The notes under the pieces are model-generated. The model ran no database searches. It worked only from the letters and a program-made list of their open reading frames with translations, and was not told where the DNA came from. Positions 25,470 through 34,442 of a stretch of 64,000 nt of DNA are shown piece after piece. Made by a program: the position numbers and the translations under genes. The first letter of the stretch is position 1, and every line of letters starts with the position of its first letter. The DNA is from Sanguibacter hominis ATCC BAA-789 (GTDB taxonomy: Bacteria > Actinomycetota > Actinomycetes > Actinomycetales > Cellulomonadaceae), in the NCBI RefSeq assembly GCF_012396185.1, contig NZ_JAAXOW010000001.1, positions 186,001 to 250,000 on the forward strand. The letters are read 5' to 3'.

Positions 25470-26740
25470 CAGGCGCTCTTCTCGCGGTGCAGGTCGTCGG
25501 GTCGCATGACGAACTGCGGCTCGCCCTCACCGAGCACGACGTCACGGTCGACGATGACGCGGTCGATGTCCTCGCGGCTGGGGATGTCGAACATGATCGG
25601 CTGGAGGGTCTCCTCCAGGATCGCTCGCAGGCCGCGGGCACCGGTCTTGCGCTCGAGCGCCTTGGCCGCGATCGTCACGAGCGCCTCCTCGGTCAGCTCG
25701 AGCTCGACCCCGTCGATCTCGAACATGCGGCGGTACTGCTTGACGAGCGCGTTGCGCGGCTGGGTCAGGATGCTGACGAGCGCGTCCTCGTCGAGCTTCG
25801 ACACGGACGTGACGACCGGCAGACGGCCGATGAACTCGGGGATCAGACCGAACTTCACGAGGTCCTCGGGACGGACCTCTCCGAAGAGGTCGCCTTCCTC
25901 GTCGGAGTCCATGGGCGCACCGAAGCCGACGCCGCGCTTGCGCACGCGCTGCGCGATGATCTCCTCGAGGCCCGCGAACGCACCCGCGACGATGAACAGG
26001 ACGTTCGACGTGTCGATCTGGATGAACTCCTGGTGCGGGTGCTTGCGGCCACCCTGCGGCGGGACGGAGGCGACCGTCCCCTCGATGATCTTCAGCAGCG
26101 CCTGCTGCACGCCCTCGCCGGACACGTCGCGCGTGATCGACGGGTTCTCCGACTTGCGGGCGATCTTGTCGACCTCGTCGATGTAGATGATGCCCGTCTC
26201 GGCCTTCTTGACGTCGAAGTCAGCGGCCTGGATGAGCTTGAGGAGGATGTTCTCGACGTCCTCACCGACATAGCCGGCTTCGGTGAGCGCGGTCGCGTCG
26301 GCGATCGCGAACGGGACGTTGAGCATCTTCGCGAGCGTCTGCGCGAGGTACGTCTTGCCCGTACCGGTGGGACCGATGAGCAGGATGTTCGACTTGGCGA
26401 TCTCGACCTGGTCGTCGTCGTCGGCCGTCGGCTTGCCGCTCAGGCCTGCCTGGATGCGCTTGTAGTGGTTGTAGACGGCGACGGCGAGGGCACGCTTCGC
26501 GGCGTCCTGACCGACGATGTACTGGCTGAGGAAGTCGAAGATCGTGCGAGGCTTCGGCAGCTCCGCGAGTCCCGTCTCGACGGACTCGGTGAGCTCCTCC
26601 TCGATGATCTCGTTGCACAGCTCGATGCACTCGTCGCAGATGTAGACGCCCGGCCCGGCGATGAGCTTCTTGACCTGCTTCTGCGACTTCCCGCAGAAGG
26701 AGCACTTGAGCAGGTCGGCGCCGTCTCCGATGCGTGCCAA
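25469..26740 (-). CDS. clpX: ATP-dependent Clp protease ATP-binding subunit ClpX
   Basis: This 423-residue AAA+ unfoldase feeds tagged proteins (for example ssrA-tagged) to ClpP. The N-terminal zinc-binding domain has Cys13, Cys16, Cys35 and Cys38. The AAA+ core has Walker A GPTGTGKT, Walker [11 protein letters not shown], the pore loop AGYVGEDVE, the IGF-type ClpP loop as FIGRLPVV context, and sensor 2 KTGARGLR. The start is the uncommon TTG at 26740 (TTG GCA CGC ATC), chosen because it gives the canonical N-terminus [19 protein letters not shown]; it has GGGG seven bases upstream. Followed by chorismate mutase with a one-base overlap. Confidence 0.96.
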   Translation of the reverse strand: MARIGDGADLLKCSFCGKSQKQVKKLIAGPGVYICDECIELCNEIIEEELTESVETGLAELPKPRTIFDFLSQYIVGQDAAKRALAVAVYNHYKRIQAGLSGKPTADDDDQVEIAKSNILLIGPTGTGKTYLAQTLAKMLNVPFAIADATALTEAGYVGEDVENILLKLIQAADFDVKKAETGIIYIDEVDKIARKSENPSITRDVSGEGVQQALLKIIEGTVASVPPQGGRKHPHQEFIQIDTSNVLFIVAGAFAGLEEIIAQRVRKRGVGFGAPMDSDEEGDLFGEVRPEDLVKFGLIPEFIGRLPVVTSVSKLDEDALVSILTQPRNALVKQYRRMFEIDGVELELTEEALVTIAAKALERKTGARGLRAILEETLQPIMFDIPSREDIDRVIVDRDVVLGEGEPQFVMRPDDLHREKSA

Positions 26741-26804
26741 AGCCTTGCCCCTTTCAGCGCCGTCTCTCCGAGCGAGTGACGGCTGTCGAGTCCATTGCAC
26801 ACCA

Positions 26805-26836
26805 CCGGAGCGCCGATGTCAGTTCCGACGCTCCGG
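26805..26836 (-). terminator. Weak hairpin between clpP2 and clpX
   Basis: An 8-bp stem (CCGGAGCG 26805-26812 with CGCTCCGG 26829-26836) with a 16-base loop follows the clpP2 stop. Large loop and absent T-run suggest partial attenuation at most. Confidence 0.35.
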
Positions 26837-26845
26837 CGGGTGGGT

Positions 26846-27556
26846 TCAGGCCTTCGGCAGGATCTTCGCCTTCCGGCTCTCCATGACCTGGTCGACGATC
26901 CCGTAGTCGGCGGCCTGCTGTGCCGAGAGGATCTTGTCGCGCTCGATGTCCTGACGCACCTGCTCGACCGGGTTGCCGGTGTGCAGGGCGAGAGTGTCCT
27001 CGAGCCACTCGCGCATGCGGATGAGCTCGTTCGCGTGGATCTCGATGTCGGACGCCTGCGCGTAGCCGCCGCCCTCCATCGCGGGCTGGTGGATCAGCAC
27101 GCGCGCGTTCGGCAAGGCGAGGCGCTTGCCCGGCTGGCCGGCGGCGAGCAGCACGGCGGCAGCGGAAGCCGCCTGGCCGAGGCAGACGGTCTGCACCTGC
27201 GACTTGATGTACTGCATCGTGTCGTAGATGGCCGTCATCGCGGTGAACGAGCCACCGGGCGAGTTGATGTACATGTTGATGTCACGGTCCGGGTCCTGGC
27301 TCTCGAGAACGAGGAGCTGGGCCATGACATCGTCGGCGGATGCGTCGTCGACCTGGACGCCGAGGAAGATGATGCGGTCCTCGAACAGCTTGGCGTACGG
27401 GTCCTGACGCTTGAAGCCGTAGGGGGTGCGCTCCTCAAAGCTGGGGAGCACGTACCGGTTGGACGGACCGGCAGGGGCCATGCCCCCGGCGAGCGCGGCA
27501 CCATAGGGGCCGGCCAGCCGCTGGGCGGTGGAGATGTACTGGGACTCGATGCTCAC
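26846..27556 (-). CDS. clpP2: ATP-dependent Clp protease proteolytic subunit ClpP2
   Basis: This 236-residue serine peptidase subunit has nucleophile Ser131 in GQAASAAAV, His156 in LIHQPAMEG and the Asp in IERDK. The N-terminal region of about 50 residues before the core is longer than in E. coli ClpP and probably holds a propeptide. In actinobacteria two ClpP rings form a mixed tetradecamer; this is the clpP2-like copy ([23 protein letters not shown]). GTG 27556 has AGGAG upstream. It lies 46 bases after clpP1 and precedes clpX. Confidence 0.95.
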   Translation of the reverse strand: MSIESQYISTAQRLAGPYGAALAGGMAPAGPSNRYVLPSFEERTPYGFKRQDPYAKLFEDRIIFLGVQVDDASADDVMAQLLVLESQDPDRDINMYINSPGGSFTAMTAIYDTMQYIKSQVQTVCLGQAASAAAVLLAAGQPGKRLALPNARVLIHQPAMEGGGYAQASDIEIHANELIRMREWLEDTLALHTGNPVEQVRQDIERDKILSAQQAADYGIVDQVMESRKAKILPKA

Positions 27557-27602
27557 TGGTTTCTCCTGGAAGCTCGGTGACCTGGGGTGGGAGGCGGACG
27601 CG

Positions 27603-28232
27603 TCAGGCGTTCGCCGTGCCGCCGCCGCCAGGGACGGAACCGGCGTGGGTGACGACGTGGTCGATGAAGCCGTACTCGAGGGCCTCGGTCGCGGTGAACC
27701 AGCGGTCGCGGTCGGAGTCCTGGTTGATCTGCTCGACGGTCTTGCCGGTCTGCTCGGCGATGAGCTCGGCGAGCACCCGCTTCATGTGGAGGATCAGCTC
27801 GGCGTTGATACGGACGTCGGTCGCGGTGCCGCCGATGCCGCCCGAGGGCTGGTGCATCATGACGCGGGCGTGCGGCGTCGCGAAGCGCTTGCCCTTGGCG
27901 CCCGAGGAGAGCAGGAACTGCCCCATCGAGGCGGCCATGCCCATCGCGACGGTCGCGACGTCGGGCTGGATGAACTGCATCGTGTCGTAGATCGCCATGC
28001 CTGCGGTGATCGAGCCACCGGGCGAGTTGATGTACAGGAAGATGTCCTTCTCAGGGTCCTCCGCGGCCAGGAGCATCATCTGCGCGCAGATCGCGTTGGC
28101 GTTCTCGTCGCGCACCTCCGAGCCGAGCCAGATGATGCGCTCCTTGAGGAGCCTGTTGTAGATGGAGTCGTTCAGGCCCAGGCCTGCCACGTCACCGCGG
28201 GCTGCCACCGGCATCTGCTCGTTCACGCTCAT
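27603..28232 (-). CDS. clpP1: ATP-dependent Clp protease proteolytic subunit ClpP1
   Basis: This 209-residue ClpP has Ser102 in GMAASMGQF, His127 in MMHQPSGG and Asp in [10 protein letters not shown], a complete triad. It is the partner of ClpP2 in a mixed protease. The start is uncertain: ATG 28232 has an AGGGAG motif touching it; GTG 28226 would be at ideal six-base spacing from the same motif; and GTG 28253 lies just eight bases after a TAGGGT hexamer and could be nearly leaderless. The mature protein is unaffected if the N-terminus is processed. First gene of clpP1-clpP2-clpX-chorismate mutase. Confidence 0.94.
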   Translation of the reverse strand: MSVNEQMPVAARGDVAGLGLNDSIYNRLLKERIIWLGSEVRDENANAICAQMMLLAAEDPEKDIFLYINSPGGSITAGMAIYDTMQFIQPDVATVAMGMAASMGQFLLSSGAKGKRFATPHARVMMHQPSGGIGGTATDVRINAELILHMKRVLAELIAEQTGKTVEQINQDSDRDRWFTATEALEYGFIDHVVTHAGSVPGGGGTANA

Positions 28233-28261
28233 CTCCCTATGTATGGGTTTCACCTTCGTCG

Positions 28262-28320
28262 ACCCTAACGCGGGACCCCTGCGGTCTCTGCCCGCTGCGG
28301 GCCCCTTTTCGCTTTGGGCG
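28262..28320 (-). promoter_or_regulatory. clpP1 promoter region with ClgR-box-like sequence
   Basis: A minus-strand TAGGGT (28267-28262) is a likely minus-10 with start near 28255. Upstream, the plus-strand sequence TTTCGCTTTGGGCG (28307-28320) resembles the ClgR box described in Streptomyces (GTTCGC-N5-GCG), centred about 58 bases upstream of that start. Confidence 0.35.
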
Positions 28321-28350
28321 CACATGCTCTGCGACACCGGGCCGGGCAGC

Positions 28351-28384
28351 GCGAAGGCCGCGCCCGTCGGGGCGCGGCCTTCGC
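28351..28384 (-). terminator. Intrinsic terminator after tig
   Basis: A perfect 15-bp stem (28351-28365 with 28370-28384) and GTCG loop, 26 bases beyond the tig stop on the minus strand. It separates tig from clpP1. Confidence 0.85.
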
Positions 28385-28409
28385 GGTGTTCGTGCTGGTG
28401 CGGGAAGGC

Positions 28410-29756
28410 TCAGGCCTCCTCGGACTCCTCGGCAGCGGCCTCGGCGGCCTCCTCTACGGCCGACACGGCGGCGTCGTCCTCGTCGGATCCGATGAACTCG
28501 GACAGGTCGACGACGTTGCCCGACGCGTCCTTGACCTCGATCTGGCGCAGCGCGACGGCGAGGGCCTTCGAACGGGCGACCTCTCCGACGATCTGCGGGA
28601 TCTGGCCGGAGCCGTCGATCTGCTTGATGAACTCGTTCGGGTCCATGCCGTACTGGCGCGCGGCGCCGAGCAGGTACTCGAGGAGCTCGCCCTGCGCGAC
28701 CTTGACGTCGAGGCTCTCGGCGAGGGTGTCGAGCAGGATCTGGTTGGTGATGGCGGTCGTGGCCTCGGTGGTGACCTCGGTGCGGTGCTCGTCGTCCTCG
28801 AGACGACCCTCACCCTCGAGGTGACGGTGGACCTCGGCCTCGACGACGCCGGACGGGACCGGGATCTCGATGGCGCCCTTGAGCGCCTCGAGGAGCGCGT
28901 CGCGCGCCTGGACCGCCTGGTTGGACGTCTTCATGGACGCGACCTGCTTGCGCAGGTCCTCGTCGAGCTCAGCCATCGTGTCGAACTCGGACGCCAGCTG
29001 GGCGAACTCGTCGTCGGCCTCAGGCAGCTCGCGGGTCTTGACCGAGGTGGCCGTGACCGAGATGGTCGCGTCCTTGCCCTCGTGCTCGCCGCCGGCGAGG
29101 GGCGAGGTGAAGGTCGTGGACTCGCCGGCCGAGAGGCCGATCAGTGCCTCGTCGAGACCGTCGAGCATCGTGCCCGAGCCGATCTGGTAGGACGTGCCGG
29201 AGATCGAGTCGATCTCCTCGTCCTCGATCTTGGCGGTCATGTCGATGACGACGAAGTCGCCGTCCTGGGCCGGGCGGTCGACGCCGACGAGCGAGCCGAA
29301 GCGCTCCCGCAGGGCGTCGCGACGCTCGGCGACATCCTCGTCCGTGACCTCGACGTCGTCGACCGAGATGTTCAGCGACGACAGCTCGGGGAGGTCGAGC
29401 GTCGGGCGGACCTCGACCTCGGCCGTGAAGTGCAGCTCACCGTCGGTCTCGGAGGGGTCCGGAACCTTGGTGACCTCGACGGTCGGCTGCGCGAGCGGGC
29501 GGAGCTCGTGCTCACGGACCGCGTCGGAGTAGAAGCCCGGCAGGCCCTCGTTGATGGCGTGTTCGAGGACCGCGCCACGACCAAAACGCTGGTCGATGAT
29601 GCGTGCGGGGACCTTGCCCTTGCGGAAGCCGGGGACGGTCACGTCCTTGGCGATGTGCTCGTAGGCGTGGTCGATGCTCGGCTTGAGCTCGTCGTACGCC
29701 ACCTCCACGGTCAGCTTGACCTTGGTGGGCTCCAGGTTCTCGACGGCGCTCTTCAC
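28410..29756 (-). CDS. tig: Trigger factor (ribosome-associated chaperone/PPIase)
   Basis: This 448-residue chaperone binds nascent chains at the ribosomal exit tunnel. The ribosome-docking signature GFRKGKVP lies in the N-terminal domain. The FKBP-like PPIase domain spans roughly residues 150-250 (AQDGDFVVIDMTAKI to GEHEGKDATISVTA), followed by the helical chaperone arms and a long acidic Glu/Ala tail (EEAAEAAAEESEEA) typical of actinobacterial Tig. GTG 29756 has GGAG eight bases upstream and gives the expected MKSAVENLEPTKVKLTVEV beginning. Its own promoter is suggested by TAGGAT at 29826-29821. Confidence 0.96.
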   Translation of the reverse strand: MKSAVENLEPTKVKLTVEVAYDELKPSIDHAYEHIAKDVTVPGFRKGKVPARIIDQRFGRGAVLEHAINEGLPGFYSDAVREHELRPLAQPTVEVTKVPDPSETDGELHFTAEVEVRPTLDLPELSSLNISVDDVEVTDEDVAERRDALRERFGSLVGVDRPAQDGDFVVIDMTAKIEDEEIDSISGTSYQIGSGTMLDGLDEALIGLSAGESTTFTSPLAGGEHEGKDATISVTATSVKTRELPEADDEFAQLASEFDTMAELDEDLRKQVASMKTSNQAVQARDALLEALKGAIEIPVPSGVVEAEVHRHLEGEGRLEDDEHRTEVTTEATTAITNQILLDTLAESLDVKVAQGELLEYLLGAARQYGMDPNEFIKQIDGSGQIPQIVGEVARSKALAVALRQIEVKDASGNVVDLSEFIGSDEDDAAVSAVEEAAEAAAEESEEA

Positions 29757-29820
29757 TTGCTGATCTCCAGATGATCGGGGGCCGACCGGGCAGACGCACC
29801 GGCGCGCGGGTAACCCGTCA

Positions 29821-29826
29821 ATCCTA
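29821..29826 (-). promoter_or_regulatory. Candidate minus-10 for tig
   Basis: TAGGAT on the minus strand, giving a leader of about 58 bases; no clear minus-35 is visible. Confidence 0.3.
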
Positions 29827-29878
29827 CGCCATCGCTGGGCTTGCGGGTACGCGAGCCGGACCCGGTGACGTGCGACCG

Positions 29879-30685
29879 TCAGAAGGTGGCGACGCTGCGC
29901 CCGTCCCGGCGACGTCGTGCACGCGCAGCCCCGAGGGCGACGGCTGCAGCCGCCCAGACGGCGCCCGTCACGAGCGCTGCGACGAGGTAGCCGGACGCGG
30001 GCTGCGCCGCGCCCGCAGAATGTGCCGCGCCCGCCGAACGCGCCGCCTCGGTCACCCATCCGGTCGGCAAGGCCGCCGCCAACCAGAACGCTGGAGCCGG
30101 CAGGTTCGTGATCGCCGCGGCGGCGCCCGCGAAGACGGGCAGACCGAGCTCGGTCAGGTTCACGAGGAGCAACGAGTCACGCATCGTCGCGCTGACGACG
30201 CCGACGAACAGACCGAGCCCGACGCCGCTGAGCGACGCCACGAGCAGGCACGCCACCGCGAGGCCGACCCTTCCGTCGTCGCGCAGGTCGACGGCGCGGA
30301 AGGCGGCGAGCGCGAGGATGCTCGAGACGCCGGAGCAGAACCCGAACGCGAGGACCACGGCATTGCGCCCGATCGAGACGAGCGACGCCGCCCGACGGTC
30401 CGCGAGCGCCCACTGCTCGGTCGTGCCCTCGAAGCGGTCGAACGAGAGGAGCGTCGCGCAGGAGACCGCTGCGGCGACGCCAGCGGCGACGCACGCGGCC
30501 GCGAGAGCGTCGCCGAAACTCGCGTCGCCAAGGTCGCCACGGCTCGCGATCGCGAGATAGAAGAGGGCGGTGAAACCCGGGACGAGCACGAGCCTCACGA
30601 CGACGAGGGCGGGGCTGCCGAGCTCGGGCAGCGTCCGCCAGGCGATCAGGGCGCCAGCCTGAACGTTCGCGACGAGGCCTCGCAT
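29879..30685 (-). CDS. ABC-2 type exporter permease (second subunit)
   Basis: This 268-residue membrane protein has about six hydrophobic segments (for example LVLVPGFTALFYLAIA, AAACVAAGVAAAVSCATLLSF and LAVACLLVASLSGVGLGLFVGVV) and the low-complexity loop FDRFEGTTEQWALADRRAAS typical of ABC-2 permeases between segments 2 and 3. Its ATG overlaps the stop of the preceding permease by one base (TGATG). Cargo is unknown; related systems export drugs, polysaccharide or polypeptides. Last gene of a three-gene operon. Confidence 0.8.
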   Translation of the reverse strand: MRGLVANVQAGALIAWRTLPELGSPALVVVRLVLVPGFTALFYLAIASRGDLGDASFGDALAAACVAAGVAAAVSCATLLSFDRFEGTTEQWALADRRAASLVSIGRNAVVLAFGFCSGVSSILALAAFRAVDLRDDGRVGLAVACLLVASLSGVGLGLFVGVVSATMRDSLLLVNLTELGLPVFAGAAAAITNLPAPAFWLAAALPTGWVTEAARSAGAAHSAGAAQPASGYLVAALVTGAVWAAAAVALGAARARRRRDGRSVATF

Positions 30686-31431
30686 CACGCCACCCCGCTC
30701 GTGCCGCGCACAGCGGTACGATCCTGCGCCCGCGCGAGGAGCCGGACTCCGACGACGAGCCACCCGACGCTCAGGACGAACGACGCGAGCGCCCAGGTGA
30801 GCGCGTCCGTCGGCGTCGCCGCCCGCTCCGCACGCACCGCGCTCGTCAGCGGGTGCAGCAACGCGAGGATCTCCACGGGACGCGGCATGGCCTGCGCAGG
30901 GATCACGACGCCGACCAGCAGCCACACCGGGACGAGCAGGAGCGGCTCGAACGCCGTCGCTCGGCGGGTCGCGACGAAGGCCGCAGCGAGCACGTGGGCT
31001 GACGCGACGCACGCCACGAGCCCCACCGTGACGCCGAGCGCCTGCTGTGACCCGACGACGGGCGCGCTCCCCGACGCGACCTGGAGCGCGACCGCGACAG
31101 GCAGGCCGACGAGGCCGAGCGCGGCGGCGGCCGTGAAGATCGCGCCGAAGACGACGCCGAGACGGCGCGGGGATGCGAGCAGGAGCTCGAACGTCCCGAG
31201 GTAGCGCTGATAGCCGAGCATGCCTGTCGCTGTCGTCGTGGTCGCCCAGATCCCGGCGACGAGGCCGTCGAACCACAGGTCTCGCGACTCCACGCCTGCG
31301 GTGAGGCGAAGCAGCATGAATGCGGCGGGCGCCGCGAGCGCGGTCTGCAGGAAGAAGGAGGTCCGTGCGAGCTGCTTCACCTGGAACAGCGCGAGAGCGG
31401 GCAGAGCCAAGAAGTCGCGGGCCGCCGTCAT
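30685..31431 (-). CDS. ABC-2 type exporter permease (first subunit)
   Basis: This 248-residue membrane protein has about six hydrophobic segments. A cytoplasmic loop, GMLGYQRYLGTFELLLASPRR, matches the ABC-2 permease coupling region (YxxxGTxExLLxSP type). The ATG overlaps the ATPase stop by four bases. With the following permease it would form a heterodimeric channel driven by the ATPase encoded upstream. Cargo cannot be told from sequence. Confidence 0.82.
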   Translation of the reverse strand: MTAARDFLALPALALFQVKQLARTSFFLQTALAAPAAFMLLRLTAGVESRDLWFDGLVAGIWATTTTATGMLGYQRYLGTFELLLASPRRLGVVFGAIFTAAAALGLVGLPVAVALQVASGSAPVVGSQQALGVTVGLVACVASAHVLAAAFVATRRATAFEPLLLVPVWLLVGVVIPAQAMPRPVEILALLHPLTSAVRAERAATPTDALTWALASFVLSVGWLVVGVRLLARAQDRTAVRGTSGVA

Positions 31432-32381
31432 GCGGCGACCGGCTCTAGCAGCGCCAGGTACACCTCTTCGAGGGTCGCCGGTCGCTCGGCCGGCCCGGCC
31501 AGCGTGCCCGGCCCCGCGGCCGCACGGACGAGGGCCACGGACCCGGGCGCTCCCGAGAGGAGCACGTCGACCGTCGTGATGCCGTTGCGTTCGCTCGTCA
31601 CGACGGCGCGGACGCCGGGGATGCTCTCGAGCGCCCCTGTCGGCGGTGCGCTGTCGGCAGGCACCTGCCAGCTGACGACGGACGTGACACCTGCCGACCG
31701 CGCGATCTCGGGCACTCCCCCGTGCGCGACCATGCGCCCGTGGTCGATGACGGCCACGCGGTCCGCGAGCTGTTCGGCCTCACGCATGTCATGGGTCGTC
31801 AGGAGGATCGCGGCGCCGTCGTCCACGAGACCGCGGACGAGCGACCGCAGGTCACGCGCCGTCTGCGGGTCGAGGCCGGTCGACGGCTCGTCGAGCAGGA
31901 GGAGCCGCGGCGACGACGTGAGCGCACGAGCGATGTGCAGCCGCTGTCGCATCCCGCGGGAGAGAGCCTCGACCGGGTCCGACGCCCGGTCCGCGAGGCC
32001 CACCTGCTCGAGGACGATCTCCGTGCGCCTGCGGGCCTCCCGGGAGGTCAGCCCTTGCAGCACGCCGAAGAACCGCACGTTCTCACGGGCGGAGGCCCTC
32101 ATGTAGAAGCCTCGGTCACCGCCGAGGACGAGCCCGAGCCCGCGCCGGGCCCCACGAGGGTCCCGCACGGCGTCGACGCCAGCGATCGTCACTCGACCCG
32201 ACGTGGGGCGCAGGAGCGTGGACGCCATCCGCACGGTCGTCGTCTTGCCGGCGCCGTTCGGACCGAGCAGGCAGAGGATCTCGCCAGGATCGACGTGCAG
32301 GGAGAGGTGTGCGACGGCCGTGCGCTCGCCGCCAGCAGTCTCGAAGCTGCGCAAGACGTCGTCCATCTCGAGTGCCACCAC
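31428..32381 (-). CDS. ABC exporter ATP-binding protein (CcmA/DrrA-like)
   Basis: This 317-residue ATPase has Walker A GPNGAGKTT, an unusual signature ALSRGMRQR in place of LSGGxxQR (a known variant of the ABC-2/DrrA-type exporters), Walker B LLLLDEPSTGLDP and switch His in TTHDMREAEQL. A C-terminal extension of about 90 residues after residue 220 is typical of drug-exporter ATPases. GTG 32381 gives MVALEMDDVLRSFE. First gene of the exporter operon, oriented away from the tRNA genes. Confidence 0.88.
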   Translation of the reverse strand: MVALEMDDVLRSFETAGGERTAVAHLSLHVDPGEILCLLGPNGAGKTTTVRMASTLLRPTSGRVTIAGVDAVRDPRGARRGLGLVLGGDRGFYMRASARENVRFFGVLQGLTSREARRRTEIVLEQVGLADRASDPVEALSRGMRQRLHIARALTSSPRLLLLDEPSTGLDPQTARDLRSLVRGLVDDGAAILLTTHDMREAEQLADRVAVIDHGRMVAHGGVPEIARSAGVTSVVSWQVPADSAPPTGALESIPGVRAVVTSERNGITTVDVLLSGAPGSVALVRAAAGPGTLAGPAERPATLEEVYLALLEPVAA

Positions 32382-32716
32382 GGAGTCCCCCTGTCTTGCT
32401 GAGCACGAAACTGTTCGCCCCCACCGGGCCGCACAACGGAGCGATCGTGGCGAGAGGCGTCAGCGATGCTCCGCACCCTAAACAACCGCACGACGACGCG
32501 ACATCAATATTCACGGGAGCCACGGGCCGCCGAGCACGGTGCCACCCGCTCACGGCCTGCTAGAGCGCACCTCCCGCGAGCGCGACAACGTCGTCGACCA
32601 CCCCACCACGCCCGCCGAGCCCCCCGGAAGCGACGAAACCTCCCGTACGAAGCCCCTCAGGGGCCTCTCACGAGAGGTTCTGTCACCATGAGTGCTGAAG
32701 TTGCGTCAGCACCCCA
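32382..32716. other. Intergenic region between exporter operon and tRNA-Pro
   Basis: No gene is supported in these 335 bases. It contains two adjacent hairpins (GCCCC/GGGGC at 32652-32664 and CCTCTC/GAGAGG at 32664-32677) and a terminator-like stem next to tRNA-Pro. A comparatively AT-rich patch near 32490-32515 is the most likely place for the exporter promoter (TTGATG on the minus strand at 32507-32502), without a convincing minus-10. Confidence 0.4.
32692..32712 (-). terminator. Hairpin directly downstream of tRNA-Pro
   Basis: GTGCTGA (32692-32698) pairs perfectly with TCAGCAC (32706-32712) around a seven-base loop, four bases after the encoded CCA end. Likely transcript end or processing structure. 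Confidence 0.5.
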
Positions 32717-32793
32717 TGGTCGGGGTGACAGGATTCGAACCTGCGACCTTCCGGTCCCAAACCGGACGCGCTACCAACCTGCGCCACACCCCG
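32717..32793 (-). tRNA. tRNA-Pro (anticodon TGG)
   Basis: A 77-base tRNA including an encoded CCA (32717-32719). The acceptor CGGGGTG pairs with CACCCCG, the D loop contains AGGTTGGTAG, the anticodon stem TCCGG/CCGGA encloses loop TTTGGGA with anticodon TGG at 32757-32759, and the T arm has GGTTCGAATCC. All arms fold as expected. A TACACT minus-10-like hexamer lies upstream at 32830-32825. Confidence 0.97.
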
Positions 32794-32824
32794 AGAGCCC
32801 CGTCAGACGGGGTACTCCCGGTCG

Positions 32825-32830
32825 AGTGTA
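32825..32830 (-). promoter_or_regulatory. Candidate minus-10 of tRNA-Pro
   Basis: TACACT on the minus strand, 32 bases before the mature 5' end; the same hexamer is found before cspA. No clear minus-35. Confidence 0.35.
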
Positions 32831-32903
32831 GGGCCTCTCCCGGCGCTTCGCGGGGGCCGCCCAGGAGCGAGCGGCAGCGGCCGTGGCGGCTTGGGATGTT
32901 TGC

Positions 32904-32909
32904 TAAGGT
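32904..32909 (+). promoter_or_regulatory. Candidate extended minus-10 of tRNA-Gly
   Basis: TGCTAAGGT (32901-32909) has the TGn extension and the TAnnnT form; a start near 32916 would leave a 26-base leader before the tRNA. Confidence 0.4.
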
Positions 32910-32941
32910 ATCCGGGCTGGCGCTCGTTGTGGGCGCTGCAC

Positions 32942-33015
32942 GCGGATGTAGCTCAATGGTAGAGCCTCAGTCTTCCAAACTGATTACGCGGGTTCGATTC
33001 CCGTCATCCGCTCCA
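32942..33015 (+). tRNA. tRNA-Gly (anticodon TCC)
   Basis: A 74-base tRNA with encoded CCA (33013-33015). GCGGATG pairs with CATCCGC, the D arm is GCTC-AATGGTA-GAGC, the anticodon loop CTTCCAA carries TCC at 32974-32976, and the T arm has GGTTCGATTCC. It decodes GGA and GGG. Confidence 0.97.
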
Positions 33016-33423
33016 TCGCAGGCACGAGCGCCGCTCACTGGTTGACACGGCGTTGCCTCAGCCCCCTCACCACGGCTAACGTTCCTCACGTGCGCGCTGT
33101 TCGGCGCGCCGGACACAGCAGGCAGGCCCACCGCGGCGCTGCCCTCGGGACTTGGGAGGCTCCTCGTGCACACGTGCGCTGCCGCTCCCGTCCTGTGCTG
33201 CCAGCCGTGTTGCTGCGCAGCCCCCTGTCGCTGTCTGTAGAGCGCTGGCCCCACCTCGGCCTCGCGCACCGCGGGTCGTCCCGCGGTCCGCTCACCGCAC
33301 CCAGCGCTCTCCCGTGGCCCAGGCCATCTCTGGCGAACCGTCGCCGCACCCAGAAGCACCCTCACCTCCCTGCCGCACCGTCGGCCCCTCCCCCGCACCG
33401 CGGGACTACCTGAAGAGGAAGTC
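33016..33423 (+). other. Long gene-free leader between tRNA-Gly and cysK
   Basis: No gene is supported in these 408 bases. Antisense translation of tRNA-Gly gives a familiar false peptide and is not a protein. A TTGACA at 33042-33047 has no matching minus-10. The stretch is C-rich on the plus strand and carries no riboswitch family that I can recognise. It ends in a GAAGAGGAAGTC ribosome site before cysK. Confidence 0.4.
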
Positions 33424-34359
33424 ATGGCACGCATCTACGAGAACGTCTCGGACCTCGTCGGCAACACCCCCCTCGTCAAGCTCAACCGCATCGCCGAGGG
33501 CGTCGACGCGACGGTCGTCGCGAAGCTCGAGTTCTACAACCCGGCGAACTCGGTCAAGGACCGCATCGGCGTCGCGATCATCGACGCGGCCGAGAAGTCC
33601 GGCGACCTCAAGCCGCGCGGCACGATCGTCGAGGCGACGTCGGGCAACACGGGCATCGCCCTGGCGATGGTCGGTGCGGCGCGCGGCTACGACGTCGTGC
33701 TGACGATGCCCGAGACCATGTCGAAGGAGCGCCGCGCGCTCCTTCGCGCGTACGGCGCCGAGCTCATCCTCACACCCGGCTCCGAGGGCATGAAGGGCGC
33801 CGTCAACAAGGCCAACGAGATCGCCGCCGAGCGTCCGGGCGCCGTCCTCGCCCGCCAGTTCGCCAACGCGGCGAACCCGGAGGTCCACCGCCGCACGACC
33901 GCCGAGGAGATCTGGGCCGACACGGACGGTCAGATCGACATCCTCGTTGCCGGGATCGGCACGGGCGGCACCATCACCGGCGTGGGCCAGGTGCTCAAGG
34001 AGCGCAAGCCTGACGTGAAGATCGTCGCGGTCGAGCCGGCCGAGTCGCCGATCCTCAACGGCGGCCAGCCCGGCCCGCACAAGATCCAGGGCCTCGGCGC
34101 GAACTTCGTCCCCGAGATCCTCGACACGACCGTCTACGACGAGGTGTTCGACGTCGACGCCGAGACAGCCGTCGCGGTGGCACGCCGCGCGGCGAAGGAG
34201 GACGGTCTGCTCGTCGGCATCTCCTCGGGTGCCGCGATCCACGCCGCTCTCGAGATCGGCAAGCGTCCCGAGAACAAGGGCAAGCTGATCGTCGTCGTGG
34301 TCCCGTCCTTCGGTGAGCGCTACCTGTCGACGATCCTCTACGCGGACCTGCTCGACTGA
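33424..34359 (+). CDS. cysK: Cysteine synthase A (O-acetylserine sulfhydrylase)
   Basis: This 311-residue PLP enzyme makes cysteine from O-acetylserine and sulfide. The Schiff-base Lys is K45 in [11 protein letters not shown], the substrate loop is TSGNTGIAL, the phosphate-binding loop [10 protein letters not shown] is present, and SSGAA closes the PLP ring site. The N-terminus [23 protein letters not shown] is canonical. It is followed after 83 bases by cysE, whose product supplies O-acetylserine, with a hairpin in between. In other bacteria CysK and CysE associate in a complex. Confidence 0.96.
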   Translation: MARIYENVSDLVGNTPLVKLNRIAEGVDATVVAKLEFYNPANSVKDRIGVAIIDAAEKSGDLKPRGTIVEATSGNTGIALAMVGAARGYDVVLTMPETMSKERRALLRAYGAELILTPGSEGMKGAVNKANEIAAERPGAVLARQFANAANPEVHRRTTAEEIWADTDGQIDILVAGIGTGGTITGVGQVLKERKPDVKIVAVEPAESPILNGGQPGPHKIQGLGANFVPEILDTTVYDEVFDVDAETAVAVARRAAKEDGLLVGISSGAAIHAALEIGKRPENKGKLIVVVVPSFGERYLSTILYADLLD

Positions 34360-34371
34360 CACCGCGCGCTG

Positions 34372-34399
34372 GTGGCCGCCCGCTCTGGCGGGCGGCCAC
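34372..34399 (+). terminator. Hairpin between cysK and cysE
   Basis: A perfect 12-bp stem (34372-34383 with 34388-34399) with a four-base loop, 12 bases after the cysK stop. It may end or attenuate the cysK transcript before cysE. Confidence 0.65.
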
Positions 34400-34442
34400 G
34401 AGCGTTCGCCCCCGCACTCTCCGTCGCCCACCGAGGAGCACC

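Noticed and set aside
32688-32831. Plus-strand frame beginning MSAEVASAP and running through tRNA-Pro
   Set aside because: It consists mostly of antisense tRNA sequence and matches no family.
32967-33434. Long minus-strand open frame across tRNA-Gly and the cysK leader
   Set aside because: Its end is the known false peptide produced by translating a tRNA in antisense; it has no start signal and no domain.
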